Source of the DNA: Eucommia ulmoides
Lineage: Eukaryota > Streptophyta > Magnoliopsida > Garryales > Eucommiaceae
Assembly (NCBI GenBank): GCA_016647705.1
Contig: CM028326.1
Location: forward strand, 19,343,401 to 19,407,400
DNA length: 64,000 bases
Direction of reading: 5' to 3'
In this document: piece after piece, positions 47,068 through 57,339 of the stretch
How positions within the stretch are numbered: position 1 is the first letter of the stretch
Layout: the number at the start of each line of letters is the position of its first letter
The notes under the pieces: model-generated
Databases searched by the model: none
What the model was told of the DNA's origin: nothing
The model's input: only the letters and a program-made list of their open reading frames with translations
Program-made: the position numbers and the translations under genes

Positions 47068-49788
47068 TCTATGAAATTCAAATTTTAATTTTGCAATTCA
47101 AACACTATAGTAAAATTTTCGGTAGTCTAAAATTACTATAAAAAATTCAAAAAATATTGTATTTATAAAAATTATTGTAATTTTTATATAAAAGAATAAA
47201 AATAATATTTATGTATTATTATAATTTAGACTTCTGAAAAAATTATTATTACGCTTAAATTATATATACTATAATTTTAGTTTTGTGAATTGTTGATAAA
47301 AAATCTCATATTGGTTTTCTTCTTGTAGGGAATATGGCTTGGAATGATAGGCGGCACACTCATACAAACCATCATATTGATATGGATCATTTTTCGCACA
47401 GACTGGAATAGAGAGGCAAGTTCATTAGTTTTTTCTTTTTTATATTATTTTTCATGTTTCATTTACAATGATATAAGATGATTTGTTTAGGGAGAAAAAA
47501 AAATTATAGGTGTCTCAATTTTGTAGCTTAAATATGTATAGGTATACGTTGATAAAATTGAAAATTAAGTGTTGAGACTTAATTTTTAATTCTAAAATTT
47601 AAATACTAAATTGCTCGAGTGCTTAATTAAAAAAATTTTAAATGGACAATTAATTATTTGATCCTTTAGAGATGTATATATTAGAAAATAGACATTTTAT
47701 TCAAATAATTAAATTTATGGTCCTCACAAAAATTATAAAAAAAAGTCATCGATAAATGTCCTCCATGTTTATTTTTTATTTACGAACAATGCCACTGGAA
47801 TTTCTGTATGAATGTTCACTCAATATTTTACATTAGATATTTCAATTCACTTGAAATTCATTCAACATATTTCACACGTTCTATGTGAATATTCACTCAG
47901 TATTTAAAAAAAAAAAATATTCAATTCATTCAAATTTCGCTCAACAATCGTTCATGTGTTCTATGTGAATATTTATTTCAAAACAAAAATTTTAGTTCAT
48001 TCAATATTTCGCTCAACAATAGTTTACACGTGAATGTTCACTCAATATTTTAGAATCAATACATTGGTATAAACAAAAAAACTTTGCAAAAATCAACAAA
48101 AAATTCAAATGAACATTCACTGATTTGAAAATTCGCGGCGACAATTCTAAACGTTCACGTGGAAAAAAAAAATCAACTAAAAAATTCACAGATCTGAAAT
48201 ATTCACACGAATCAGATCTGAAACAACGATGAACAAAATTGAAATTATCCAATCCAAATTTGAAAATTTTAGATCTGAGTTTTCAGATTTGGAAATTTAT
48301 ATCTGAGAAAATTAGATCTAAAAAATTCATTTTTGAGTTTTCAGAGAGAGAGAGAGAGAGAGGAATTAGAGAAGGAGTGGTCTTGGATACAAAACTGAAA
48401 GAAATTCCATGGATGAACATATGCGAATAGACCAAAAAAAAAAAAATTAACGAAAGGAAGAGAGAGAGGAGAAAATGGGTGGTCTTGGATAAAAACCGAC
48501 AAGCAAGTCCATGGATGAACATATGCGAACAAACCAAAAATTCCAAAAGCAAGAGAGAGGAATTAGAGATGGTGTGGTGTTGGATAAAAAACCAAAAGTA
48601 AGTCCATGGATGAATATATGCGAACAAACCCAAAAAAAAAACGAAAAATAAGTCCATGGACAAAAAACAGGCCAACACAAGCTAACAGACGAACATATGC
48701 GACCAAATTTTGTTCGCCGATGAACAAACGCGAGGCATGAACGTCTTCTTCATGGACATCTGTGACGGCTAGAGAGAGAGAGTGGCAGACTGTTGTGGCT
48801 GGTGAGGTGGGAGTGGGATTATGATTAGAGTTTGTAAATAGTTGCTCTAATTTATAGAAGGGTATAAATGTCTATTTGCTAAATTGGTCAACGATCAAAA
48901 GACTAAATAATAACAATATTTCGCAAAAAGACTACAACACGACATAACTGTTTAAAAAGATTTTTCATTAAAATAACTCTTAAATAAAAGTTAAACAATA
49001 AAAATCTCTTTTCAAAATTTAGATGCTAAATTGCTCGAGTAATATTCTTTATTTTCAATTTGAATAAGTTAGTATTTTATAATTTTTTACTTTTAATTTT
49101 TTTTACAATTAATTTCCCAAAAAATTCTCTCTTTAAATTTTTCTTAGTATCACTTTCTCTTTCTAGAATTTTATTTTATATTTTCTATCTATATTTGTTA
49201 ATAATTTAATGATAGTTGTATTAATAAAAATAGTGAAATTTGACTGATAAATTATGTATAATTTTTTAGTTTATTTTTAAGGTTTTTTTTTTTTGCCATG
49301 ACACCAAATTTTACAATTCACTGTTCATCCAGCCCACTCGATACAATATATTTTTTGAGAAGTCTAATAATTTTGGTAAAAATTCAAAGTCATCACACAT
49401 CATTAAAGTTACTGCAATCTTTTACATGTAAGAAATGTAGTCTTTAATGTGATATAAAAAAATTTGACTTCTGAAAAAATTATTGGAATACCTGGATTGT
49501 ATAGACAAAAAATTTAAATTTTAAGATTGTTCACCAAAAATTTCTGTTTTAAGTGATACTTATTATGTAAGCGATTGTTTTATTTTATTTTGTTTTTCTT
49601 TTATCAAATGTACTTAATTAATAAATAATACAATTAATTTTAAGTATTGAATTGTGTTACGTTGAATAGACAAAAAATGTCTCTTTTTGTTTCTATTCTA
49701 ATTTAATGGGTGTGAATTTCAGGTGGAAGAAGCAATGAAGAGGTTAGATAAGTGGGAAGACAAGAAGGAACCAAAATGGAATATTTGA
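38259..49788 (+). CDS. DTX40: MATE efflux transporter, DTX40-like (gene 2), 7 exons, 506 aa
   Basis: This is the tandem paralogue of gene 1 and should have the same role: a cation-coupled exporter with 12 membrane helices. Exons are 38259-38579, 43476-44107, 44607-44663, 44756-44994, 46881-46999, 47329-47415 and 49723-49788, ending in TGA. Exon lengths 2 to 7 equal those of gene 1; only exon 1 is shorter (107 versus 118 codons). Key segments are [89 protein letters not shown] and the C-terminus [17 protein letters not shown]. Exon 2 begins Gln where gene 1 has Leu. Intron 6 starts GAG|GCAAGT, a GC donor, where gene 1 has GT. Introns 1 (4.9 kb), 4 and 6 carry transposons. No disruption of the reading frame was seen. 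By eye the exon 2 proteins are about 70% identical. Confidence 0.93.
38762..39461. mobile_element. TIR element with GTTACATGTAAC motifs, intron 1 of gene 2
   Basis: The left end (CTAGGTGGAGAATTTACATT, then ATTGGTGAAAAGTCCTTTTT and TTTTGATTTAGTC) pairs with the inverted right end (AAAAGTCCTACATGCGG and AATAGGTGGGAGGTCC). TA at both ends is a possible target duplication. The centre, 38995-39345, carries about ten copies of GTTACATGTAAC or half of it (AAAAGTTACATAT). No coding sequence. Confidence 0.65.
39464..41200 (+). mobile_element. Gypsy-type LTR fragment in intron 1 of gene 2
   Basis: It starts TGTCACACCTCACCCTGG and GGGCCCGGAGTGACG, a usual opening of plant Gypsy chromovirus LTRs. It contains a tandem of ACTCCGCTGGACTATGCCA-like units at 40230-40320, an AT run at 40586-40617, and a CGGGTCGTGAGATGG phrase near 40990 followed by a CT-rich stretch. 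No coding region is attached and no matching right end or duplication was found, so it is a fragment or an old solo LTR. Confidence 0.6.
40215..40325. repeat. Short tandem repeats (CTCCGCT...GACTATGCCA) inside the LTR
   Basis: Three imperfect copies of a unit near 45 bp start at about 40236, 40254 and 40290, with phrases CTCCGCTGAACTATGCCAGA, CTCCGCTAGACTATGCCAGA and CTCCGCTGGACTATGCCAAG. They are part of the LTR fragment. Confidence 0.6.
41201..41825. other. Intron 1 spacer with a possible hAT-like scrap
   Basis: CTAGGGATGGGCTTGGG at 41294 resembles a hAT-type end, and CCCATGAACAACTCTA at 41443-41458 could be its inverted partner. The 8-bp flanks do not match, so this is not called as an element. 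The rest is AT-rich. Confidence 0.35.
41826..42330. repeat. Degenerate tandem and inverted repeat of a T-rich 40-45 bp phrase
   Basis: Phrases such as TTTTTTGTTCTCAAATTTCT and TATTTCGAGAATA recur 6-7 times up to 42130. They then recur in inverse orientation (AATCTAGAAAAAAGAAAAACG, TATTCCAAAAAAAAATCGAG) to 42300. The array could fold on itself. Its origin is unknown. Confidence 0.55.
42735..43325 (-). repeat. GA/CT-core dispersed repeat, copy c (inverted)
   Basis: Read on the minus strand it follows copy a (21590-22200): GAAATTACTAAAAATTTAAT, TAATTAAATAATTAAAAATT, AAATATCCTC, then the CT/GA core, then AATAGAGGTGGAAGTGAATT. It contains a run of 15 G at 43075-43089. The open frames here are low-complexity (Pro- or Ser-rich) and not genes. 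It sits about 150 bp before exon 2 of gene 2. Confidence 0.65.
44995..45014 (+). promoter_or_regulatory. Intron 4 donor of DTX gene 2 next to a SINE target
   Basis: TTATCTG|GTAATTAATA is the exon 4 donor. The SINE target duplication AACCATG (45008-45014) begins 13 bp further into the intron, so the insertion spared the donor site narrowly. Confidence 0.6.
45015..45202 (-). mobile_element. tRNA-derived SINE with 7-bp duplication, intron 4 of gene 2
   Basis: On the minus strand TAGTTCAAATGGTAAGACTC resembles an A box and GAGTTCGAATCTATGG a B box of an RNA polymerase III promoter. A tail of A residues ends the copy (T run from 45015 on the plus strand). AACCATG flanks both sides (45008-45014 and 45203-45209). 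At about 190 bp it is SINE-sized. The partner LINE is not known; its 3' end does not visibly match the LINE tails in this window. Confidence 0.75.
45337..45371. repeat. (ATT)n trinucleotide microsatellite in intron 4
   Basis: An uninterrupted run of ATT units follows T-rich sequence. It is likely polymorphic. Confidence 0.95.
45440..46860. other. AT-rich intron 4 sequence with an internal direct repeat
   Basis: AAATTTTACAACAAAATGTAT occurs near 45675 and 46053, each after a GAATTCAA- or GAATTGAA-type phrase and each followed by a related TTTTGAAG..TAT phrase. That is a direct repeat about 380 bp apart. Purpose and family are unknown. Exon 5 begins at 46881. Confidence 0.5.
47416..47421 (+). 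promoter_or_regulatory. GC splice donor of intron 6, DTX gene 2
   Basis: The exon 6 end GAG is followed by GCAAGT. All coding phases require the break here: exon 6 is 87 nt, as in gene 1, and using the nearby GT would shift the frame. AG|GCAAGT is the strong form typical of GC-AG introns. The acceptor is AATTTCAG before 49723. Confidence 0.88.
47621..49013. mobile_element. Unclassified 1.4-kb insertion in intron 6, flanked by 27-bp direct repeats
   Basis: Direct repeats at 47594-47620 and 49014-49040 differ at 2 of 27 bases and share CTAAATTGCTCGAGT. Between them are repeats of TTCACTCAATATTTT-type phrases (47815-48055), a GA-rich tandem array (48340-48680) and AT-rich ends. No coding domain is visible. 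The long flanking repeat is unusual for a simple target duplication, so the element class is uncertain. Confidence 0.6.
48340..48690. repeat. Tandem array of about 100-bp GA-rich units
   Basis: TCCATGGATGAACATATGCG starts at 48406 and 48508, TCCATGGATGAATATATGCG at 48603, and a shortened unit at 48653, so spacings are 102, 95 and 50 bp. Open frames on both strands across the array come from the repeat itself. Confidence 0.85.
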
Positions 49789-51005
49789 TTAGTAGGACAA
49801 AACCTAAAGTGAAGGAGAGTTAATTGCACCGTTAAACATGTGGATCATTTTCATGTTAAAAGCAATTGAAGGGTGGACAATTTGACTATTTAGTACCCCC
49901 AATTTAACATGTGGTTTCTTGTCCCTCTTCTTGTTTTGGTTTATAATATCACACTAGCGTCCACTGTTCGGATTTGATAAATATCGACACAGTAAGTCTT
50001 CTTGCAAATGTTATTTTATTTTACACTGGTGAATTTAGATTCACTTTTTTTTTTCTTTTTTTTGTTGTATAAAAAAATAGCTCCCAAATTTTATAGATTT
50101 ATTAAATTTCTTACTCAAACGCAGTCTATGTGCTTTTAAAAATATTACAGGAGAGTAAAATACACCATGTGCTTATAAAAATATTACAAGAAAATAAAAT
50201 ACAATTGTCTAGAATCTCCCCTAAAATGCCAATAAGGCGCTATAAAATTGATTTAGTTAAAGCCAAACAGATAGAGAGATGTACAATGCACTTTGAATTC
50301 TCTAACCTCCTCCACATGGGTACTAGACCAATGGAGGCCCTCAAATTTAATGTAGACGGTCCTCACTTGGAAACCTATAAATATTAAAATAATTTTCAAA
50401 ATTTTATCCTTTTTAATTTAGATATATAATTAGTGCTTCTGTATGGATGCTCCAATTTACTAGATTTACGTCCATTTTTAGTGGATTTTTTAATATGCTT
50501 AAATTACCATTAAGGATATATAATTTTTTTAAAAGAAATAAAAAAAAAATTATTAAATATACACACCTCTTTCTATTTAACTATTTCCTCCCTACAATAT
50601 TCTTCTTCTCTCTCTCCTCTCCTTCAACACTCAAACTTCCATTCCATCACTTCGCATAAATTTTCAATAAATATTGAAGAAATCATGACTGAAGAACAAC
50701 CCAAAACATCAATCATATGTTTTTAAACCCCTTTTTTCGTAGTTTTTTTCTACTTTTTCCCGAGATAGGTCCACACAATATGCATTTGTGCTCGCCTGTA
50801 AGTCCACGTAAATGCATATTACGCTTATCTATTAGTCTGTGCAAATGCACTTGGCGCTGACCTATAGGTCCGCAGCTACAATACGAGTTTTTTTTTTGTG
50901 TGTGTGTGTGAAATCGAATATTTGTCGATTTGATTTCCAAAATAGGAAAACTGTAATAGCGTTCAAAGATCACTTTATGGCCTTTCGACTTGCTTCGGTG
51001 ACTAA
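49789..51005. other. 3' flank of DTX gene 2 and intergenic spacer
   Basis: The 3' untranslated region of gene 2 is followed by AT-rich sequence. A short degenerate tandem of GACCTATAGGTCC / AAATGCA phrases lies at 50755-50880. Open frames at 50130-50387 and 50713-50973 have no recognisable domain. Confidence 0.5.
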
Positions 51006-51642
51006 TGTGTGTAAAACTCTCGTCCCAAACTGACCTCGGTATAAAATCCTAAACCGCTCGGTTTGGTTATATGGGTGCCGAATTGAAAAGGATAAACCCG
51101 TTTGTTAAACGGGCTGGGGCAGCGTAAGCCCATGATTGAAATACTGATTAAGTAATCTATATGAATATATGGGCGGCCATATGATAAAGCCTATAATTGG
51201 GTATGTACAAGCCCAAGGTGTCAAAAGCCAAAGAAGAAACAGTCATTTCAGAGTTTGGGTCTAAACCTATATACGTTAAGATAAGTCCGAATTGACTGTA
51301 ACAGCCCATGATTAATAGGAACCGTTACAAATGTTCTCCCTTAAATACATGGATAATGGCTAATATACAGAACGGTAGAGAGATACGAATAACTGAATAA
51401 TATTTTCATTCATGAGATAACAAGCAGATCACCCTATAAAAGGGAATAAGTTAATTGGGTATGGGGATTCTAATTTGAAGTGTGCAATTTATTCTCACTA
51501 TATTCAGATTAACTTATTCTCACGCCGGAGGTTCTTTGGCCGACACCACACCGGTGTTCCCCATTAGAATTTACGATTTTGCAGGTAAGGAAGGAAGACG
51601 AAAGATTTTTTGACACGTGACTGAGGATTTTTTACTAAATCA
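51006..51642 (+). repeat. 5' LTR region of the Gypsy element (start approximate)
   Basis: The segment ends ...TACTAAATCA directly before TTTGGCGCTATCTGTGG. It has a TATA box at 51432-51442. The left boundary is a guess (TGTGTGTAAAACTC at 51006), because no second LTR is available for comparison. Confidence 0.5.
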
Positions 51643-51644
51643 TT

Positions 51645-51661
51645 TGGCGCTATCTGTGGGA
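51645..51661 (+). other. Primer binding site region of the Gypsy element
   Basis: TGGCGCTATCTGTGGGA matches the TGGCGCC(G/A)TCTGTGGGAA form seen just after the 5' LTR of plant Tat/Retand elements. Confidence 0.7.
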
Positions 51662-52107
51662 ACACGAACGTAAAACACTACGTTGCTCATATAAGGCATT
51701 TGCGAGTTAGGGCACCGGTGACTAGTTGGAATAATGACTTACCACCGCTGTCAGTCATAGATGTACCTGAGAAACAGCACGAAGATAATCGTTCGCAACA
51801 GTGTGAAGAGATTCTGTCTGATATACCATTCATTGCAGTAAATATGGATGCAAAGATAGACGTTCTTAACGCAAAAATGGCTGAGATGGTAGAAACTATC
51901 AAGTACATGGCTGACATAATCGCTAATAATAGGTCACAGGTTAATACGAGCACTCATGGAGTCAGGGAGGATGTAGAAACTCCATGAAATGCTGATCCTC
52001 AATTTTATGAAGAACGGCCTGCCCATGGAAAGGCCAGTCATCAACCAGAACGATGGACTAGTATTCAAACTCAGACTGTTGATTCACATTGACAGATCAT
52101 GAGTTAA

Positions 52108-52683
52108 GTGGAGAGAGTTCGGCCTCCGGACGAGCTGAATGCATTATTGAAGGGTATTGAGATGCCCTTCTCCCTGGAAATACTGGCTATTCCACTTTCT
52201 GAAAGGTTCAATCCAACGAAGTTTGAAAAGTATGATGGGAGAACTGATCCAATGGACTATATCCGACAATTCAAACATGTCATGAATTTGTATAATTCCA
52301 GCGATTCCACTATTTGCAGAGCTTTTGCGACCACTCTAAAGGTATCAGCTCTTGAATGGTTGCATTCTTTTCCTGCGAATTCTATAACGTCGTTTAATGA
52401 ATTCGAAAAGACGTTCATCAACCGTTTCATAACTTGTCAAAGGTTAATGAAAGGACCAGATTTCCTACTAGCTCTGCGTCACGAGAAAAGAGAAACTTTG
52501 CGTCAGTTTATGAGCCGATTTAATGAGAAACTGATTTGCATTGAAGGTTGTGATACAAACCTTGTTATCAATACTTTTACATCAGGTTTGCGTCCTGGCC
52601 GATTCCAAGATTCTTTAATCAAAAAGTGCCCTCAGAGTATGACGGAACTGATGGAGAAATCCAAGCCTTACATAAAGTTATAA
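52108..52683 (+). pseudogene. Gypsy gag (Retrotrans_gag capsid)
   Basis: The reading has KYDGRTDPMDYIRQFKHVMN, LKVSALEWLHSFPANSI, LLALRHEKRETLRQFMSRFN and FTSGLRPGRFQDSLI, the standard capsid signature of plant Gypsy gag (Retrotrans_gag). It lies about 450 bp after the primer site. Another part of gag continues to about 53100 and includes KYCDFHKDHSHNTNDCWELQ, a Cys/His motif characteristic of the Tat branch. Confidence 0.85.
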
Positions 52684-53169
52684 GATGTAAAACCGGCTAG
52701 AGAAGGAAGGGAATTATTTCTTGATCATCCCAGGAAAAATGAGAAAGACATTGGCAAGGCTAAAACTGGCATGTCTAATAGGTGTAAATACCAATCAGGG
52801 AATTCAAATTCCAAGCCAGCAATTCGCCAAAAACCAGGCCTTCCTAGATTGAGCATGCCAATCTCACGGATCCTGCAAGAGATTCATACGTCTGATATAA
52901 TTCAATGGCCTCCTAGACAGACCACTAAGTCAAATCAGAATAATCGTTCTAAGTATTGTGATTTCCATAAGGATCATAGTCACAATACAAATGATTGCTG
53001 GGAGCTTCAGAAGGAGATCAGGCGACTTGCGGACTTGGGACAATTGCGGGATTATATGCAAGATCTTCCAAGGGATAAGAAGAGGCCCAGACGTGACAGC
53101 TGAGGTGAAGAACATCGAGAAAGAGAGCGGAAGGAAGAGCATACTAAAGAAAATTGAGAGGTAATTTTT

Positions 53170-53640
53170 ATGATAAATTCAGTTGGACCGAATTCTGGGG
53201 AGATCAATCATGCACAAAAAAGAAAGGTATGTGAACCGACATTGGAATGTTATTATGGGGAGTTGTTAGAGGTAACAAAGCCAGGCCTTATTATCACATT
53301 TTCTGAGGATGATTATAGAGGGATTGTTCACCCTCATGAAGATGCCTTAGTCATATCTTTGTGGATCTCAAGTTTCCAGGTCTGATGTATCTTGATTGAT
53401 AATTGTAGCTCAGTAAACATTATCTTTGTTAGTACTTTGAAATAGATGGGAGTGTCGAGCTCAGACGTGAGCTCAACACAGACTGTTATGGTAGGATTTA
53501 ATGGCGAGCTTACTTCTCCTTGTGACAAAATTATTTTGTCAGTCACTTCCAATAAGGAGGAGCAAGGTTACACCAAGGCCACGAAGTTCATGGTGATAGA
53601 CTCTATATCGCCATACAATGCCATTCTGGGCCGCCCATGA
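53170..53640 (+). pseudogene. Gypsy protease region
   Basis: The translation contains ITFSEDDYRGIVHPHEDALV and, further on, MVIDSISPYNAILGRP, the conserved tail of the retropepsin domain in Tat elements. This is the fossil protease part of pol. Confidence 0.75.
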
Positions 53641-53982
53641 TTGCACGCGATGAGAGCTGTAGCGTCAACGTATCATCAATGTGTGAAGTATGCCAGATGA
53701 GATTCAGTGGCAGTTATAAGAGGAGATCGAGCCTATTCAAGGTAGTGTTTTTCCATATCTATGAAGGGCAAAAGCTCTCCTTTATAGCAATCAAAGAAAG
53801 TTCATGAAGCAGGTCCATCTGTGGACTCGGCAGGAGAGATTGATGATTTCAGAGAACACACCAGTATGATTCAACCTACTAAGCAAGTTAAATAGGTAAC
53901 TTTCAATAACGAAACTCAGAAGCTTATAATTGACAAATCATTAAGCCAGACTGAGGAAGCGGAGATTAGGAAACTGTTTCAA

Positions 53983-54690
53983 ATGAACTTGGACATTTTT
54001 GCTTGGTTGCCGGCTGATATGAAAGGAATAAGTACTGATATTGCTGTTCATTGTTTAAACATCTTCAGATCATATCCTCCAGTTCGGCAAAAAAGAAGAA
54101 CATTCAGTTCTGAGAAAGAACAAGTAATTGAAGTTAAAGTGAAGAAATTACTTTCTATTGGCCACATCAGGGAAGTGACATACCCCAGATAGTTGGCTAA
54201 TCCAGTTCTTGTCAAAAAGAAGAATGGAAAATGGAGGATGTGTATGGATTTTACCGATATGAATCAAGCAGCCCTAAAGATTGTTATCCAATGCCAATGA
54301 TTGATTGAATGGTTTATGCTGCTGCCGGGGCACCAACGCTTGTCCATGATGGATGCTTACTCAGGCTACAATCAAATCCTCATGGATCAGTAAGATGAAG
54401 AAGGAACATCATTTATCATACCAAAACGTACTTATTGTTATAAAGTAATGTCTTTCGGTTTGAGAAATGCAGGTGCTACTTATCAGCGGTTGGTGAATTG
54501 CATTTTTCAAGATCAAATTGGGACCACCATGGAAGTTTATATGGATGATATGCTGATCAAAAGTTCTAAGCAAACAGATTGCCTCTTCCATTTGGTTGAA
54601 GCTTTTTCTGTTGTAAGAAGGTACGATATGAAGTTGAATCTTGAAAAGTGCGCTTGTCACTTCTGGCAAGTTTCTTGGTTTCGTAGTTAA
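53983..54690 (+). pseudogene. Gypsy reverse transcriptase
   Basis: Recognisable parts are FAWLPADMKGI and PPVRQKRRTFSSEK (the linker before the domain), MSFGLRNAGATYQRLVN and EVYMDDMLIKS (the YMDD catalytic motif). Coverage is discontinuous. It is part of the broken polyprotein. Confidence 0.85.
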
Positions 54691-54919
54691 TCAGCTCGGC
54701 ATTACAGTGAATTCATGACAGATAGAAGTTGTCAAGAATCTAAAATCCCCTTCTTCTATACGAGAAGTTCAAGTGTTGACTGGAAGATTGACGGCTTTAA
54801 ACAGATTCATCTCCAAATTTACTGATAGGTGTGTTCCCTTCTTCAAAATTTTGAAGGAAAACAAGACCTTTTAGTAGGATGATGACTCTGAGCGTGCTTT
54901 TCAATCTATAAAAGATTAT

Positions 54920-55552
54920 TTGGGTTCAGTAGAAACATTGGCAAAGGTATACCCAGGAGAAGAGTTGAAGCTATACTTGGCAATAACCATTGTAGCAGTA
55001 AGTGCTGCACTGGTTCAAGAACATGTAGGAGGGCAGAGGCCGGTCTACTATGTCAGCAAATCGTTGGTTTCAGCTGAAACCCGTTACACGGAGTTAGAAA
55101 AACTAGTGTTAGCTTTGGTAATTGCTGTTAGGAAGCTCCGACCCTATTTTCTAGCACATGTAGTAACCATGCTGACCTCATACCCACTCAGGGCAGTAAT
55201 GCATAGACTAGAAGCATTTGGACGTCTAATGAAGTGGACTGTTAAGCTGGGTGAATTTTTCATCCAATATATACCTAGAACAGCAATCAAAGGGCAAAGT
55301 TTAGCTGACTTCATTGTTGAATTTACTCCTTCATTAAATGAAGAAATAACATCCTGTTCTGCAGCCCAGTGGAAATTATGGGTTGATGGAGCCTCAAACA
55401 TGAAAGGATGTAGAGTGGGAATAATCATACAAACACCTGGGGGAGATCAACTTGAAAAATCCATACAGTTAGGTTTCCAAGCTTCCAATAATGAAGTGGA
55501 GTATGAAGCAGTGGTTCTCGGCCTAACTCTTGCCAATGAGTTAGGTGCTTAG
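54920..55552 (+). pseudogene. Gypsy RNase H followed by archaeal-type RNase H
   Basis: LKLYLAITIVAVSAALVQEH and RPVYYVSKSLVSAETRYTEL belong to the normal Gypsy RNase H. WKLWVDGASNMKGCRVGIII and NNEVEYEAVVLGLTLA belong to a second, archaeal-type RNase H, the diagnostic extra domain of the Tat branch. Its continuation is seen to about 55700. Confidence 0.85.
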
Positions 55553-55971
55553 CATCTGGATGTAAAGTCAGATTCTCAAGTGGTGATCAATCAGGTCAAT
55601 GGCTTGTTTCTTATAAATGGAGACAAATTACACCTCTATGTAGAGAAAGTAAAATATCTCACTTACCAGTTTCAGAGCTACAAATTTGAAGCCATCCCAA
55701 GAACTGAAAAAGCCAAGGCTGATGCTTTGTCTGTACTTGCTTCGACTTTGGGATCAGATCAGAAATTTGAACTGATTGAGTTTCTAGATCAGCCATCGAT
55801 CACTCCAATCCCTCAGTGTGCAAGTATAGGTCAGCTGGATAAAGAAATTGATTGGAGGACTTCTATAGTTTAGTATTTGAAGAAAGGAGCCCTACCAGAC
55901 GACATAGATTATGCTAGGAAAATTGTTTATAAATCGTCAAGGTACGTGCTATCCAACGATAAATTGTATAG

Positions 55972-56312
55972 GTGATCTTTTTCCAACCTTTGTTACTGTG
56001 TTTAGGACCAAAAGAAGCGAGCTATGTTCTACAAGAAATACATGAAGGCGTGTGTGGTAATCATCAAGGGGGAAGGTCATTGGTTCATAAAGTGTTGAAA
56101 GTGAGATATTATTGGCTAACCATGCGCACTGATATAGCAGAATATGTACGAAAGTGCAACAAGTGCCAACGATTCTTTAATAATATCAAGGTCCCAGCTC
56201 AGCAACAAACTCCAATCACTAGTCCTTGGCCATTTGTTTAGTAGGGAATGGATGTTTTGGGTCCTTCTACTCCAGCTCTTGGAAATAAAAAATACTTGTT
56301 GGTGGTGATAGA
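55972..56312 (+). pseudogene. Gypsy integrase, N-terminal part (H2C2 zinc finger)
   Basis: VLQEIHEGVCGNHQGGRSL and YVRKCNKCQRF give the His2-Cys2 finger of integrase. The reading reaches the start of the catalytic core (YLLVVID-like segment) and is then split by the solo LTR. Confidence 0.85.
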
Positions 56313-56524
56313 TGATAGGTGTGAAAAACCTATCTATTTTCAATCCGAATTTATTAGTTTTCGAATATGTTTATATAGTATTTTATTATGTTTTAATTAG
56401 TTTTCATACTTTTTGTATAAATCAGGTGTGTGGGGCAAAAAGATAGGAAACTGGAGCTAAAATGATGAGATCGAACCAAAGCGGTTCGAAGTTACGATGG
56501 ATAAACAAGCTCGGAGGCTAAAAG

Positions 56525-56820
56525 ATAAAACAGGCCCACCGCTTAGACGTCCAGACCACCGCCTAAGTGGTGAAGATGCTGAGAAGAGCAAAATATTATT
56601 GACGGACGACCACCTAGGTGAAGATTCTATCGCCCAGGTAGAAATCCAGCCGAAGACGCAGATGGGCTACTGACAGCCGTTCGCCTAGGCGAAGTTTTCT
56701 TCACCTTGGCACAAATCCAACAGAATGTTCTCCCAGTCCACCGCCTACTTCACCACCTAGGCGATCAGACCGAACTAACCTAACTTCGCCTAGGCGAAGA
56801 ATCCACTGCCTAGGCGGATT
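56525..56820. repeat. CGCCTAGGCG palindrome cluster in the solo LTR
   Basis: About eight variants of CGCC(T/A)AGGCG occur within 300 bp. They include TTCGCCTAGGCGAA (56680-56693) and the perfect 16-base palindrome CTTCGCCTAGGCGAAG (56784-56799). They lie just upstream of the LTR TATA box. Confidence 0.8.
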
Positions 56821-57339
56821 TGCCCTGCACAGTCTTGAGATATTTTTAGATATTTTTGAGATATTTTTGCTATAAATACCCCCTCTCCTCCCCCTTGGCC
56901 GGTCTCCTCTCTTGCCCCCATGGCTTTTTGAGCCCCTTAGGCTATATCTAAGGGTATAGTTAGGGATTTTAGAGGTGGAGCTCATATCTCGAAGTGGAGA
57001 AGATGGCGAATCGATCATAGAGCGTTCTTAGCGGTTTTTCTTCGGACGAGGCTAAGTTCTTCGATTGTTTTTCCTTATTTATCTATCTTAGGAGCATGTG
57101 AGCATGTTTAGCTCATTATGTTATTGTATATTCGGCTATGGCCTCGAGTTAAATATGGATTGTAGTAGGGATTAACACTATATTTATAAATACGTTGTTT
57201 GGATGATTTCGGTGTTTCGTTTGTGATTGTTCTTCGTAGTTTGATTGTATTTATCGTATTGTTTATTTATTATGATTAGATTGATAAATAGGGAATACGG
57301 GATTTTAAAAAACCCCAGATTTGAATTAGGGTAAACAAA

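Noticed and set aside
50130-50387. 85-codon open frame downstream of DTX gene 2
   Set aside because: No domain, no splice partner and ordinary AT-rich composition.
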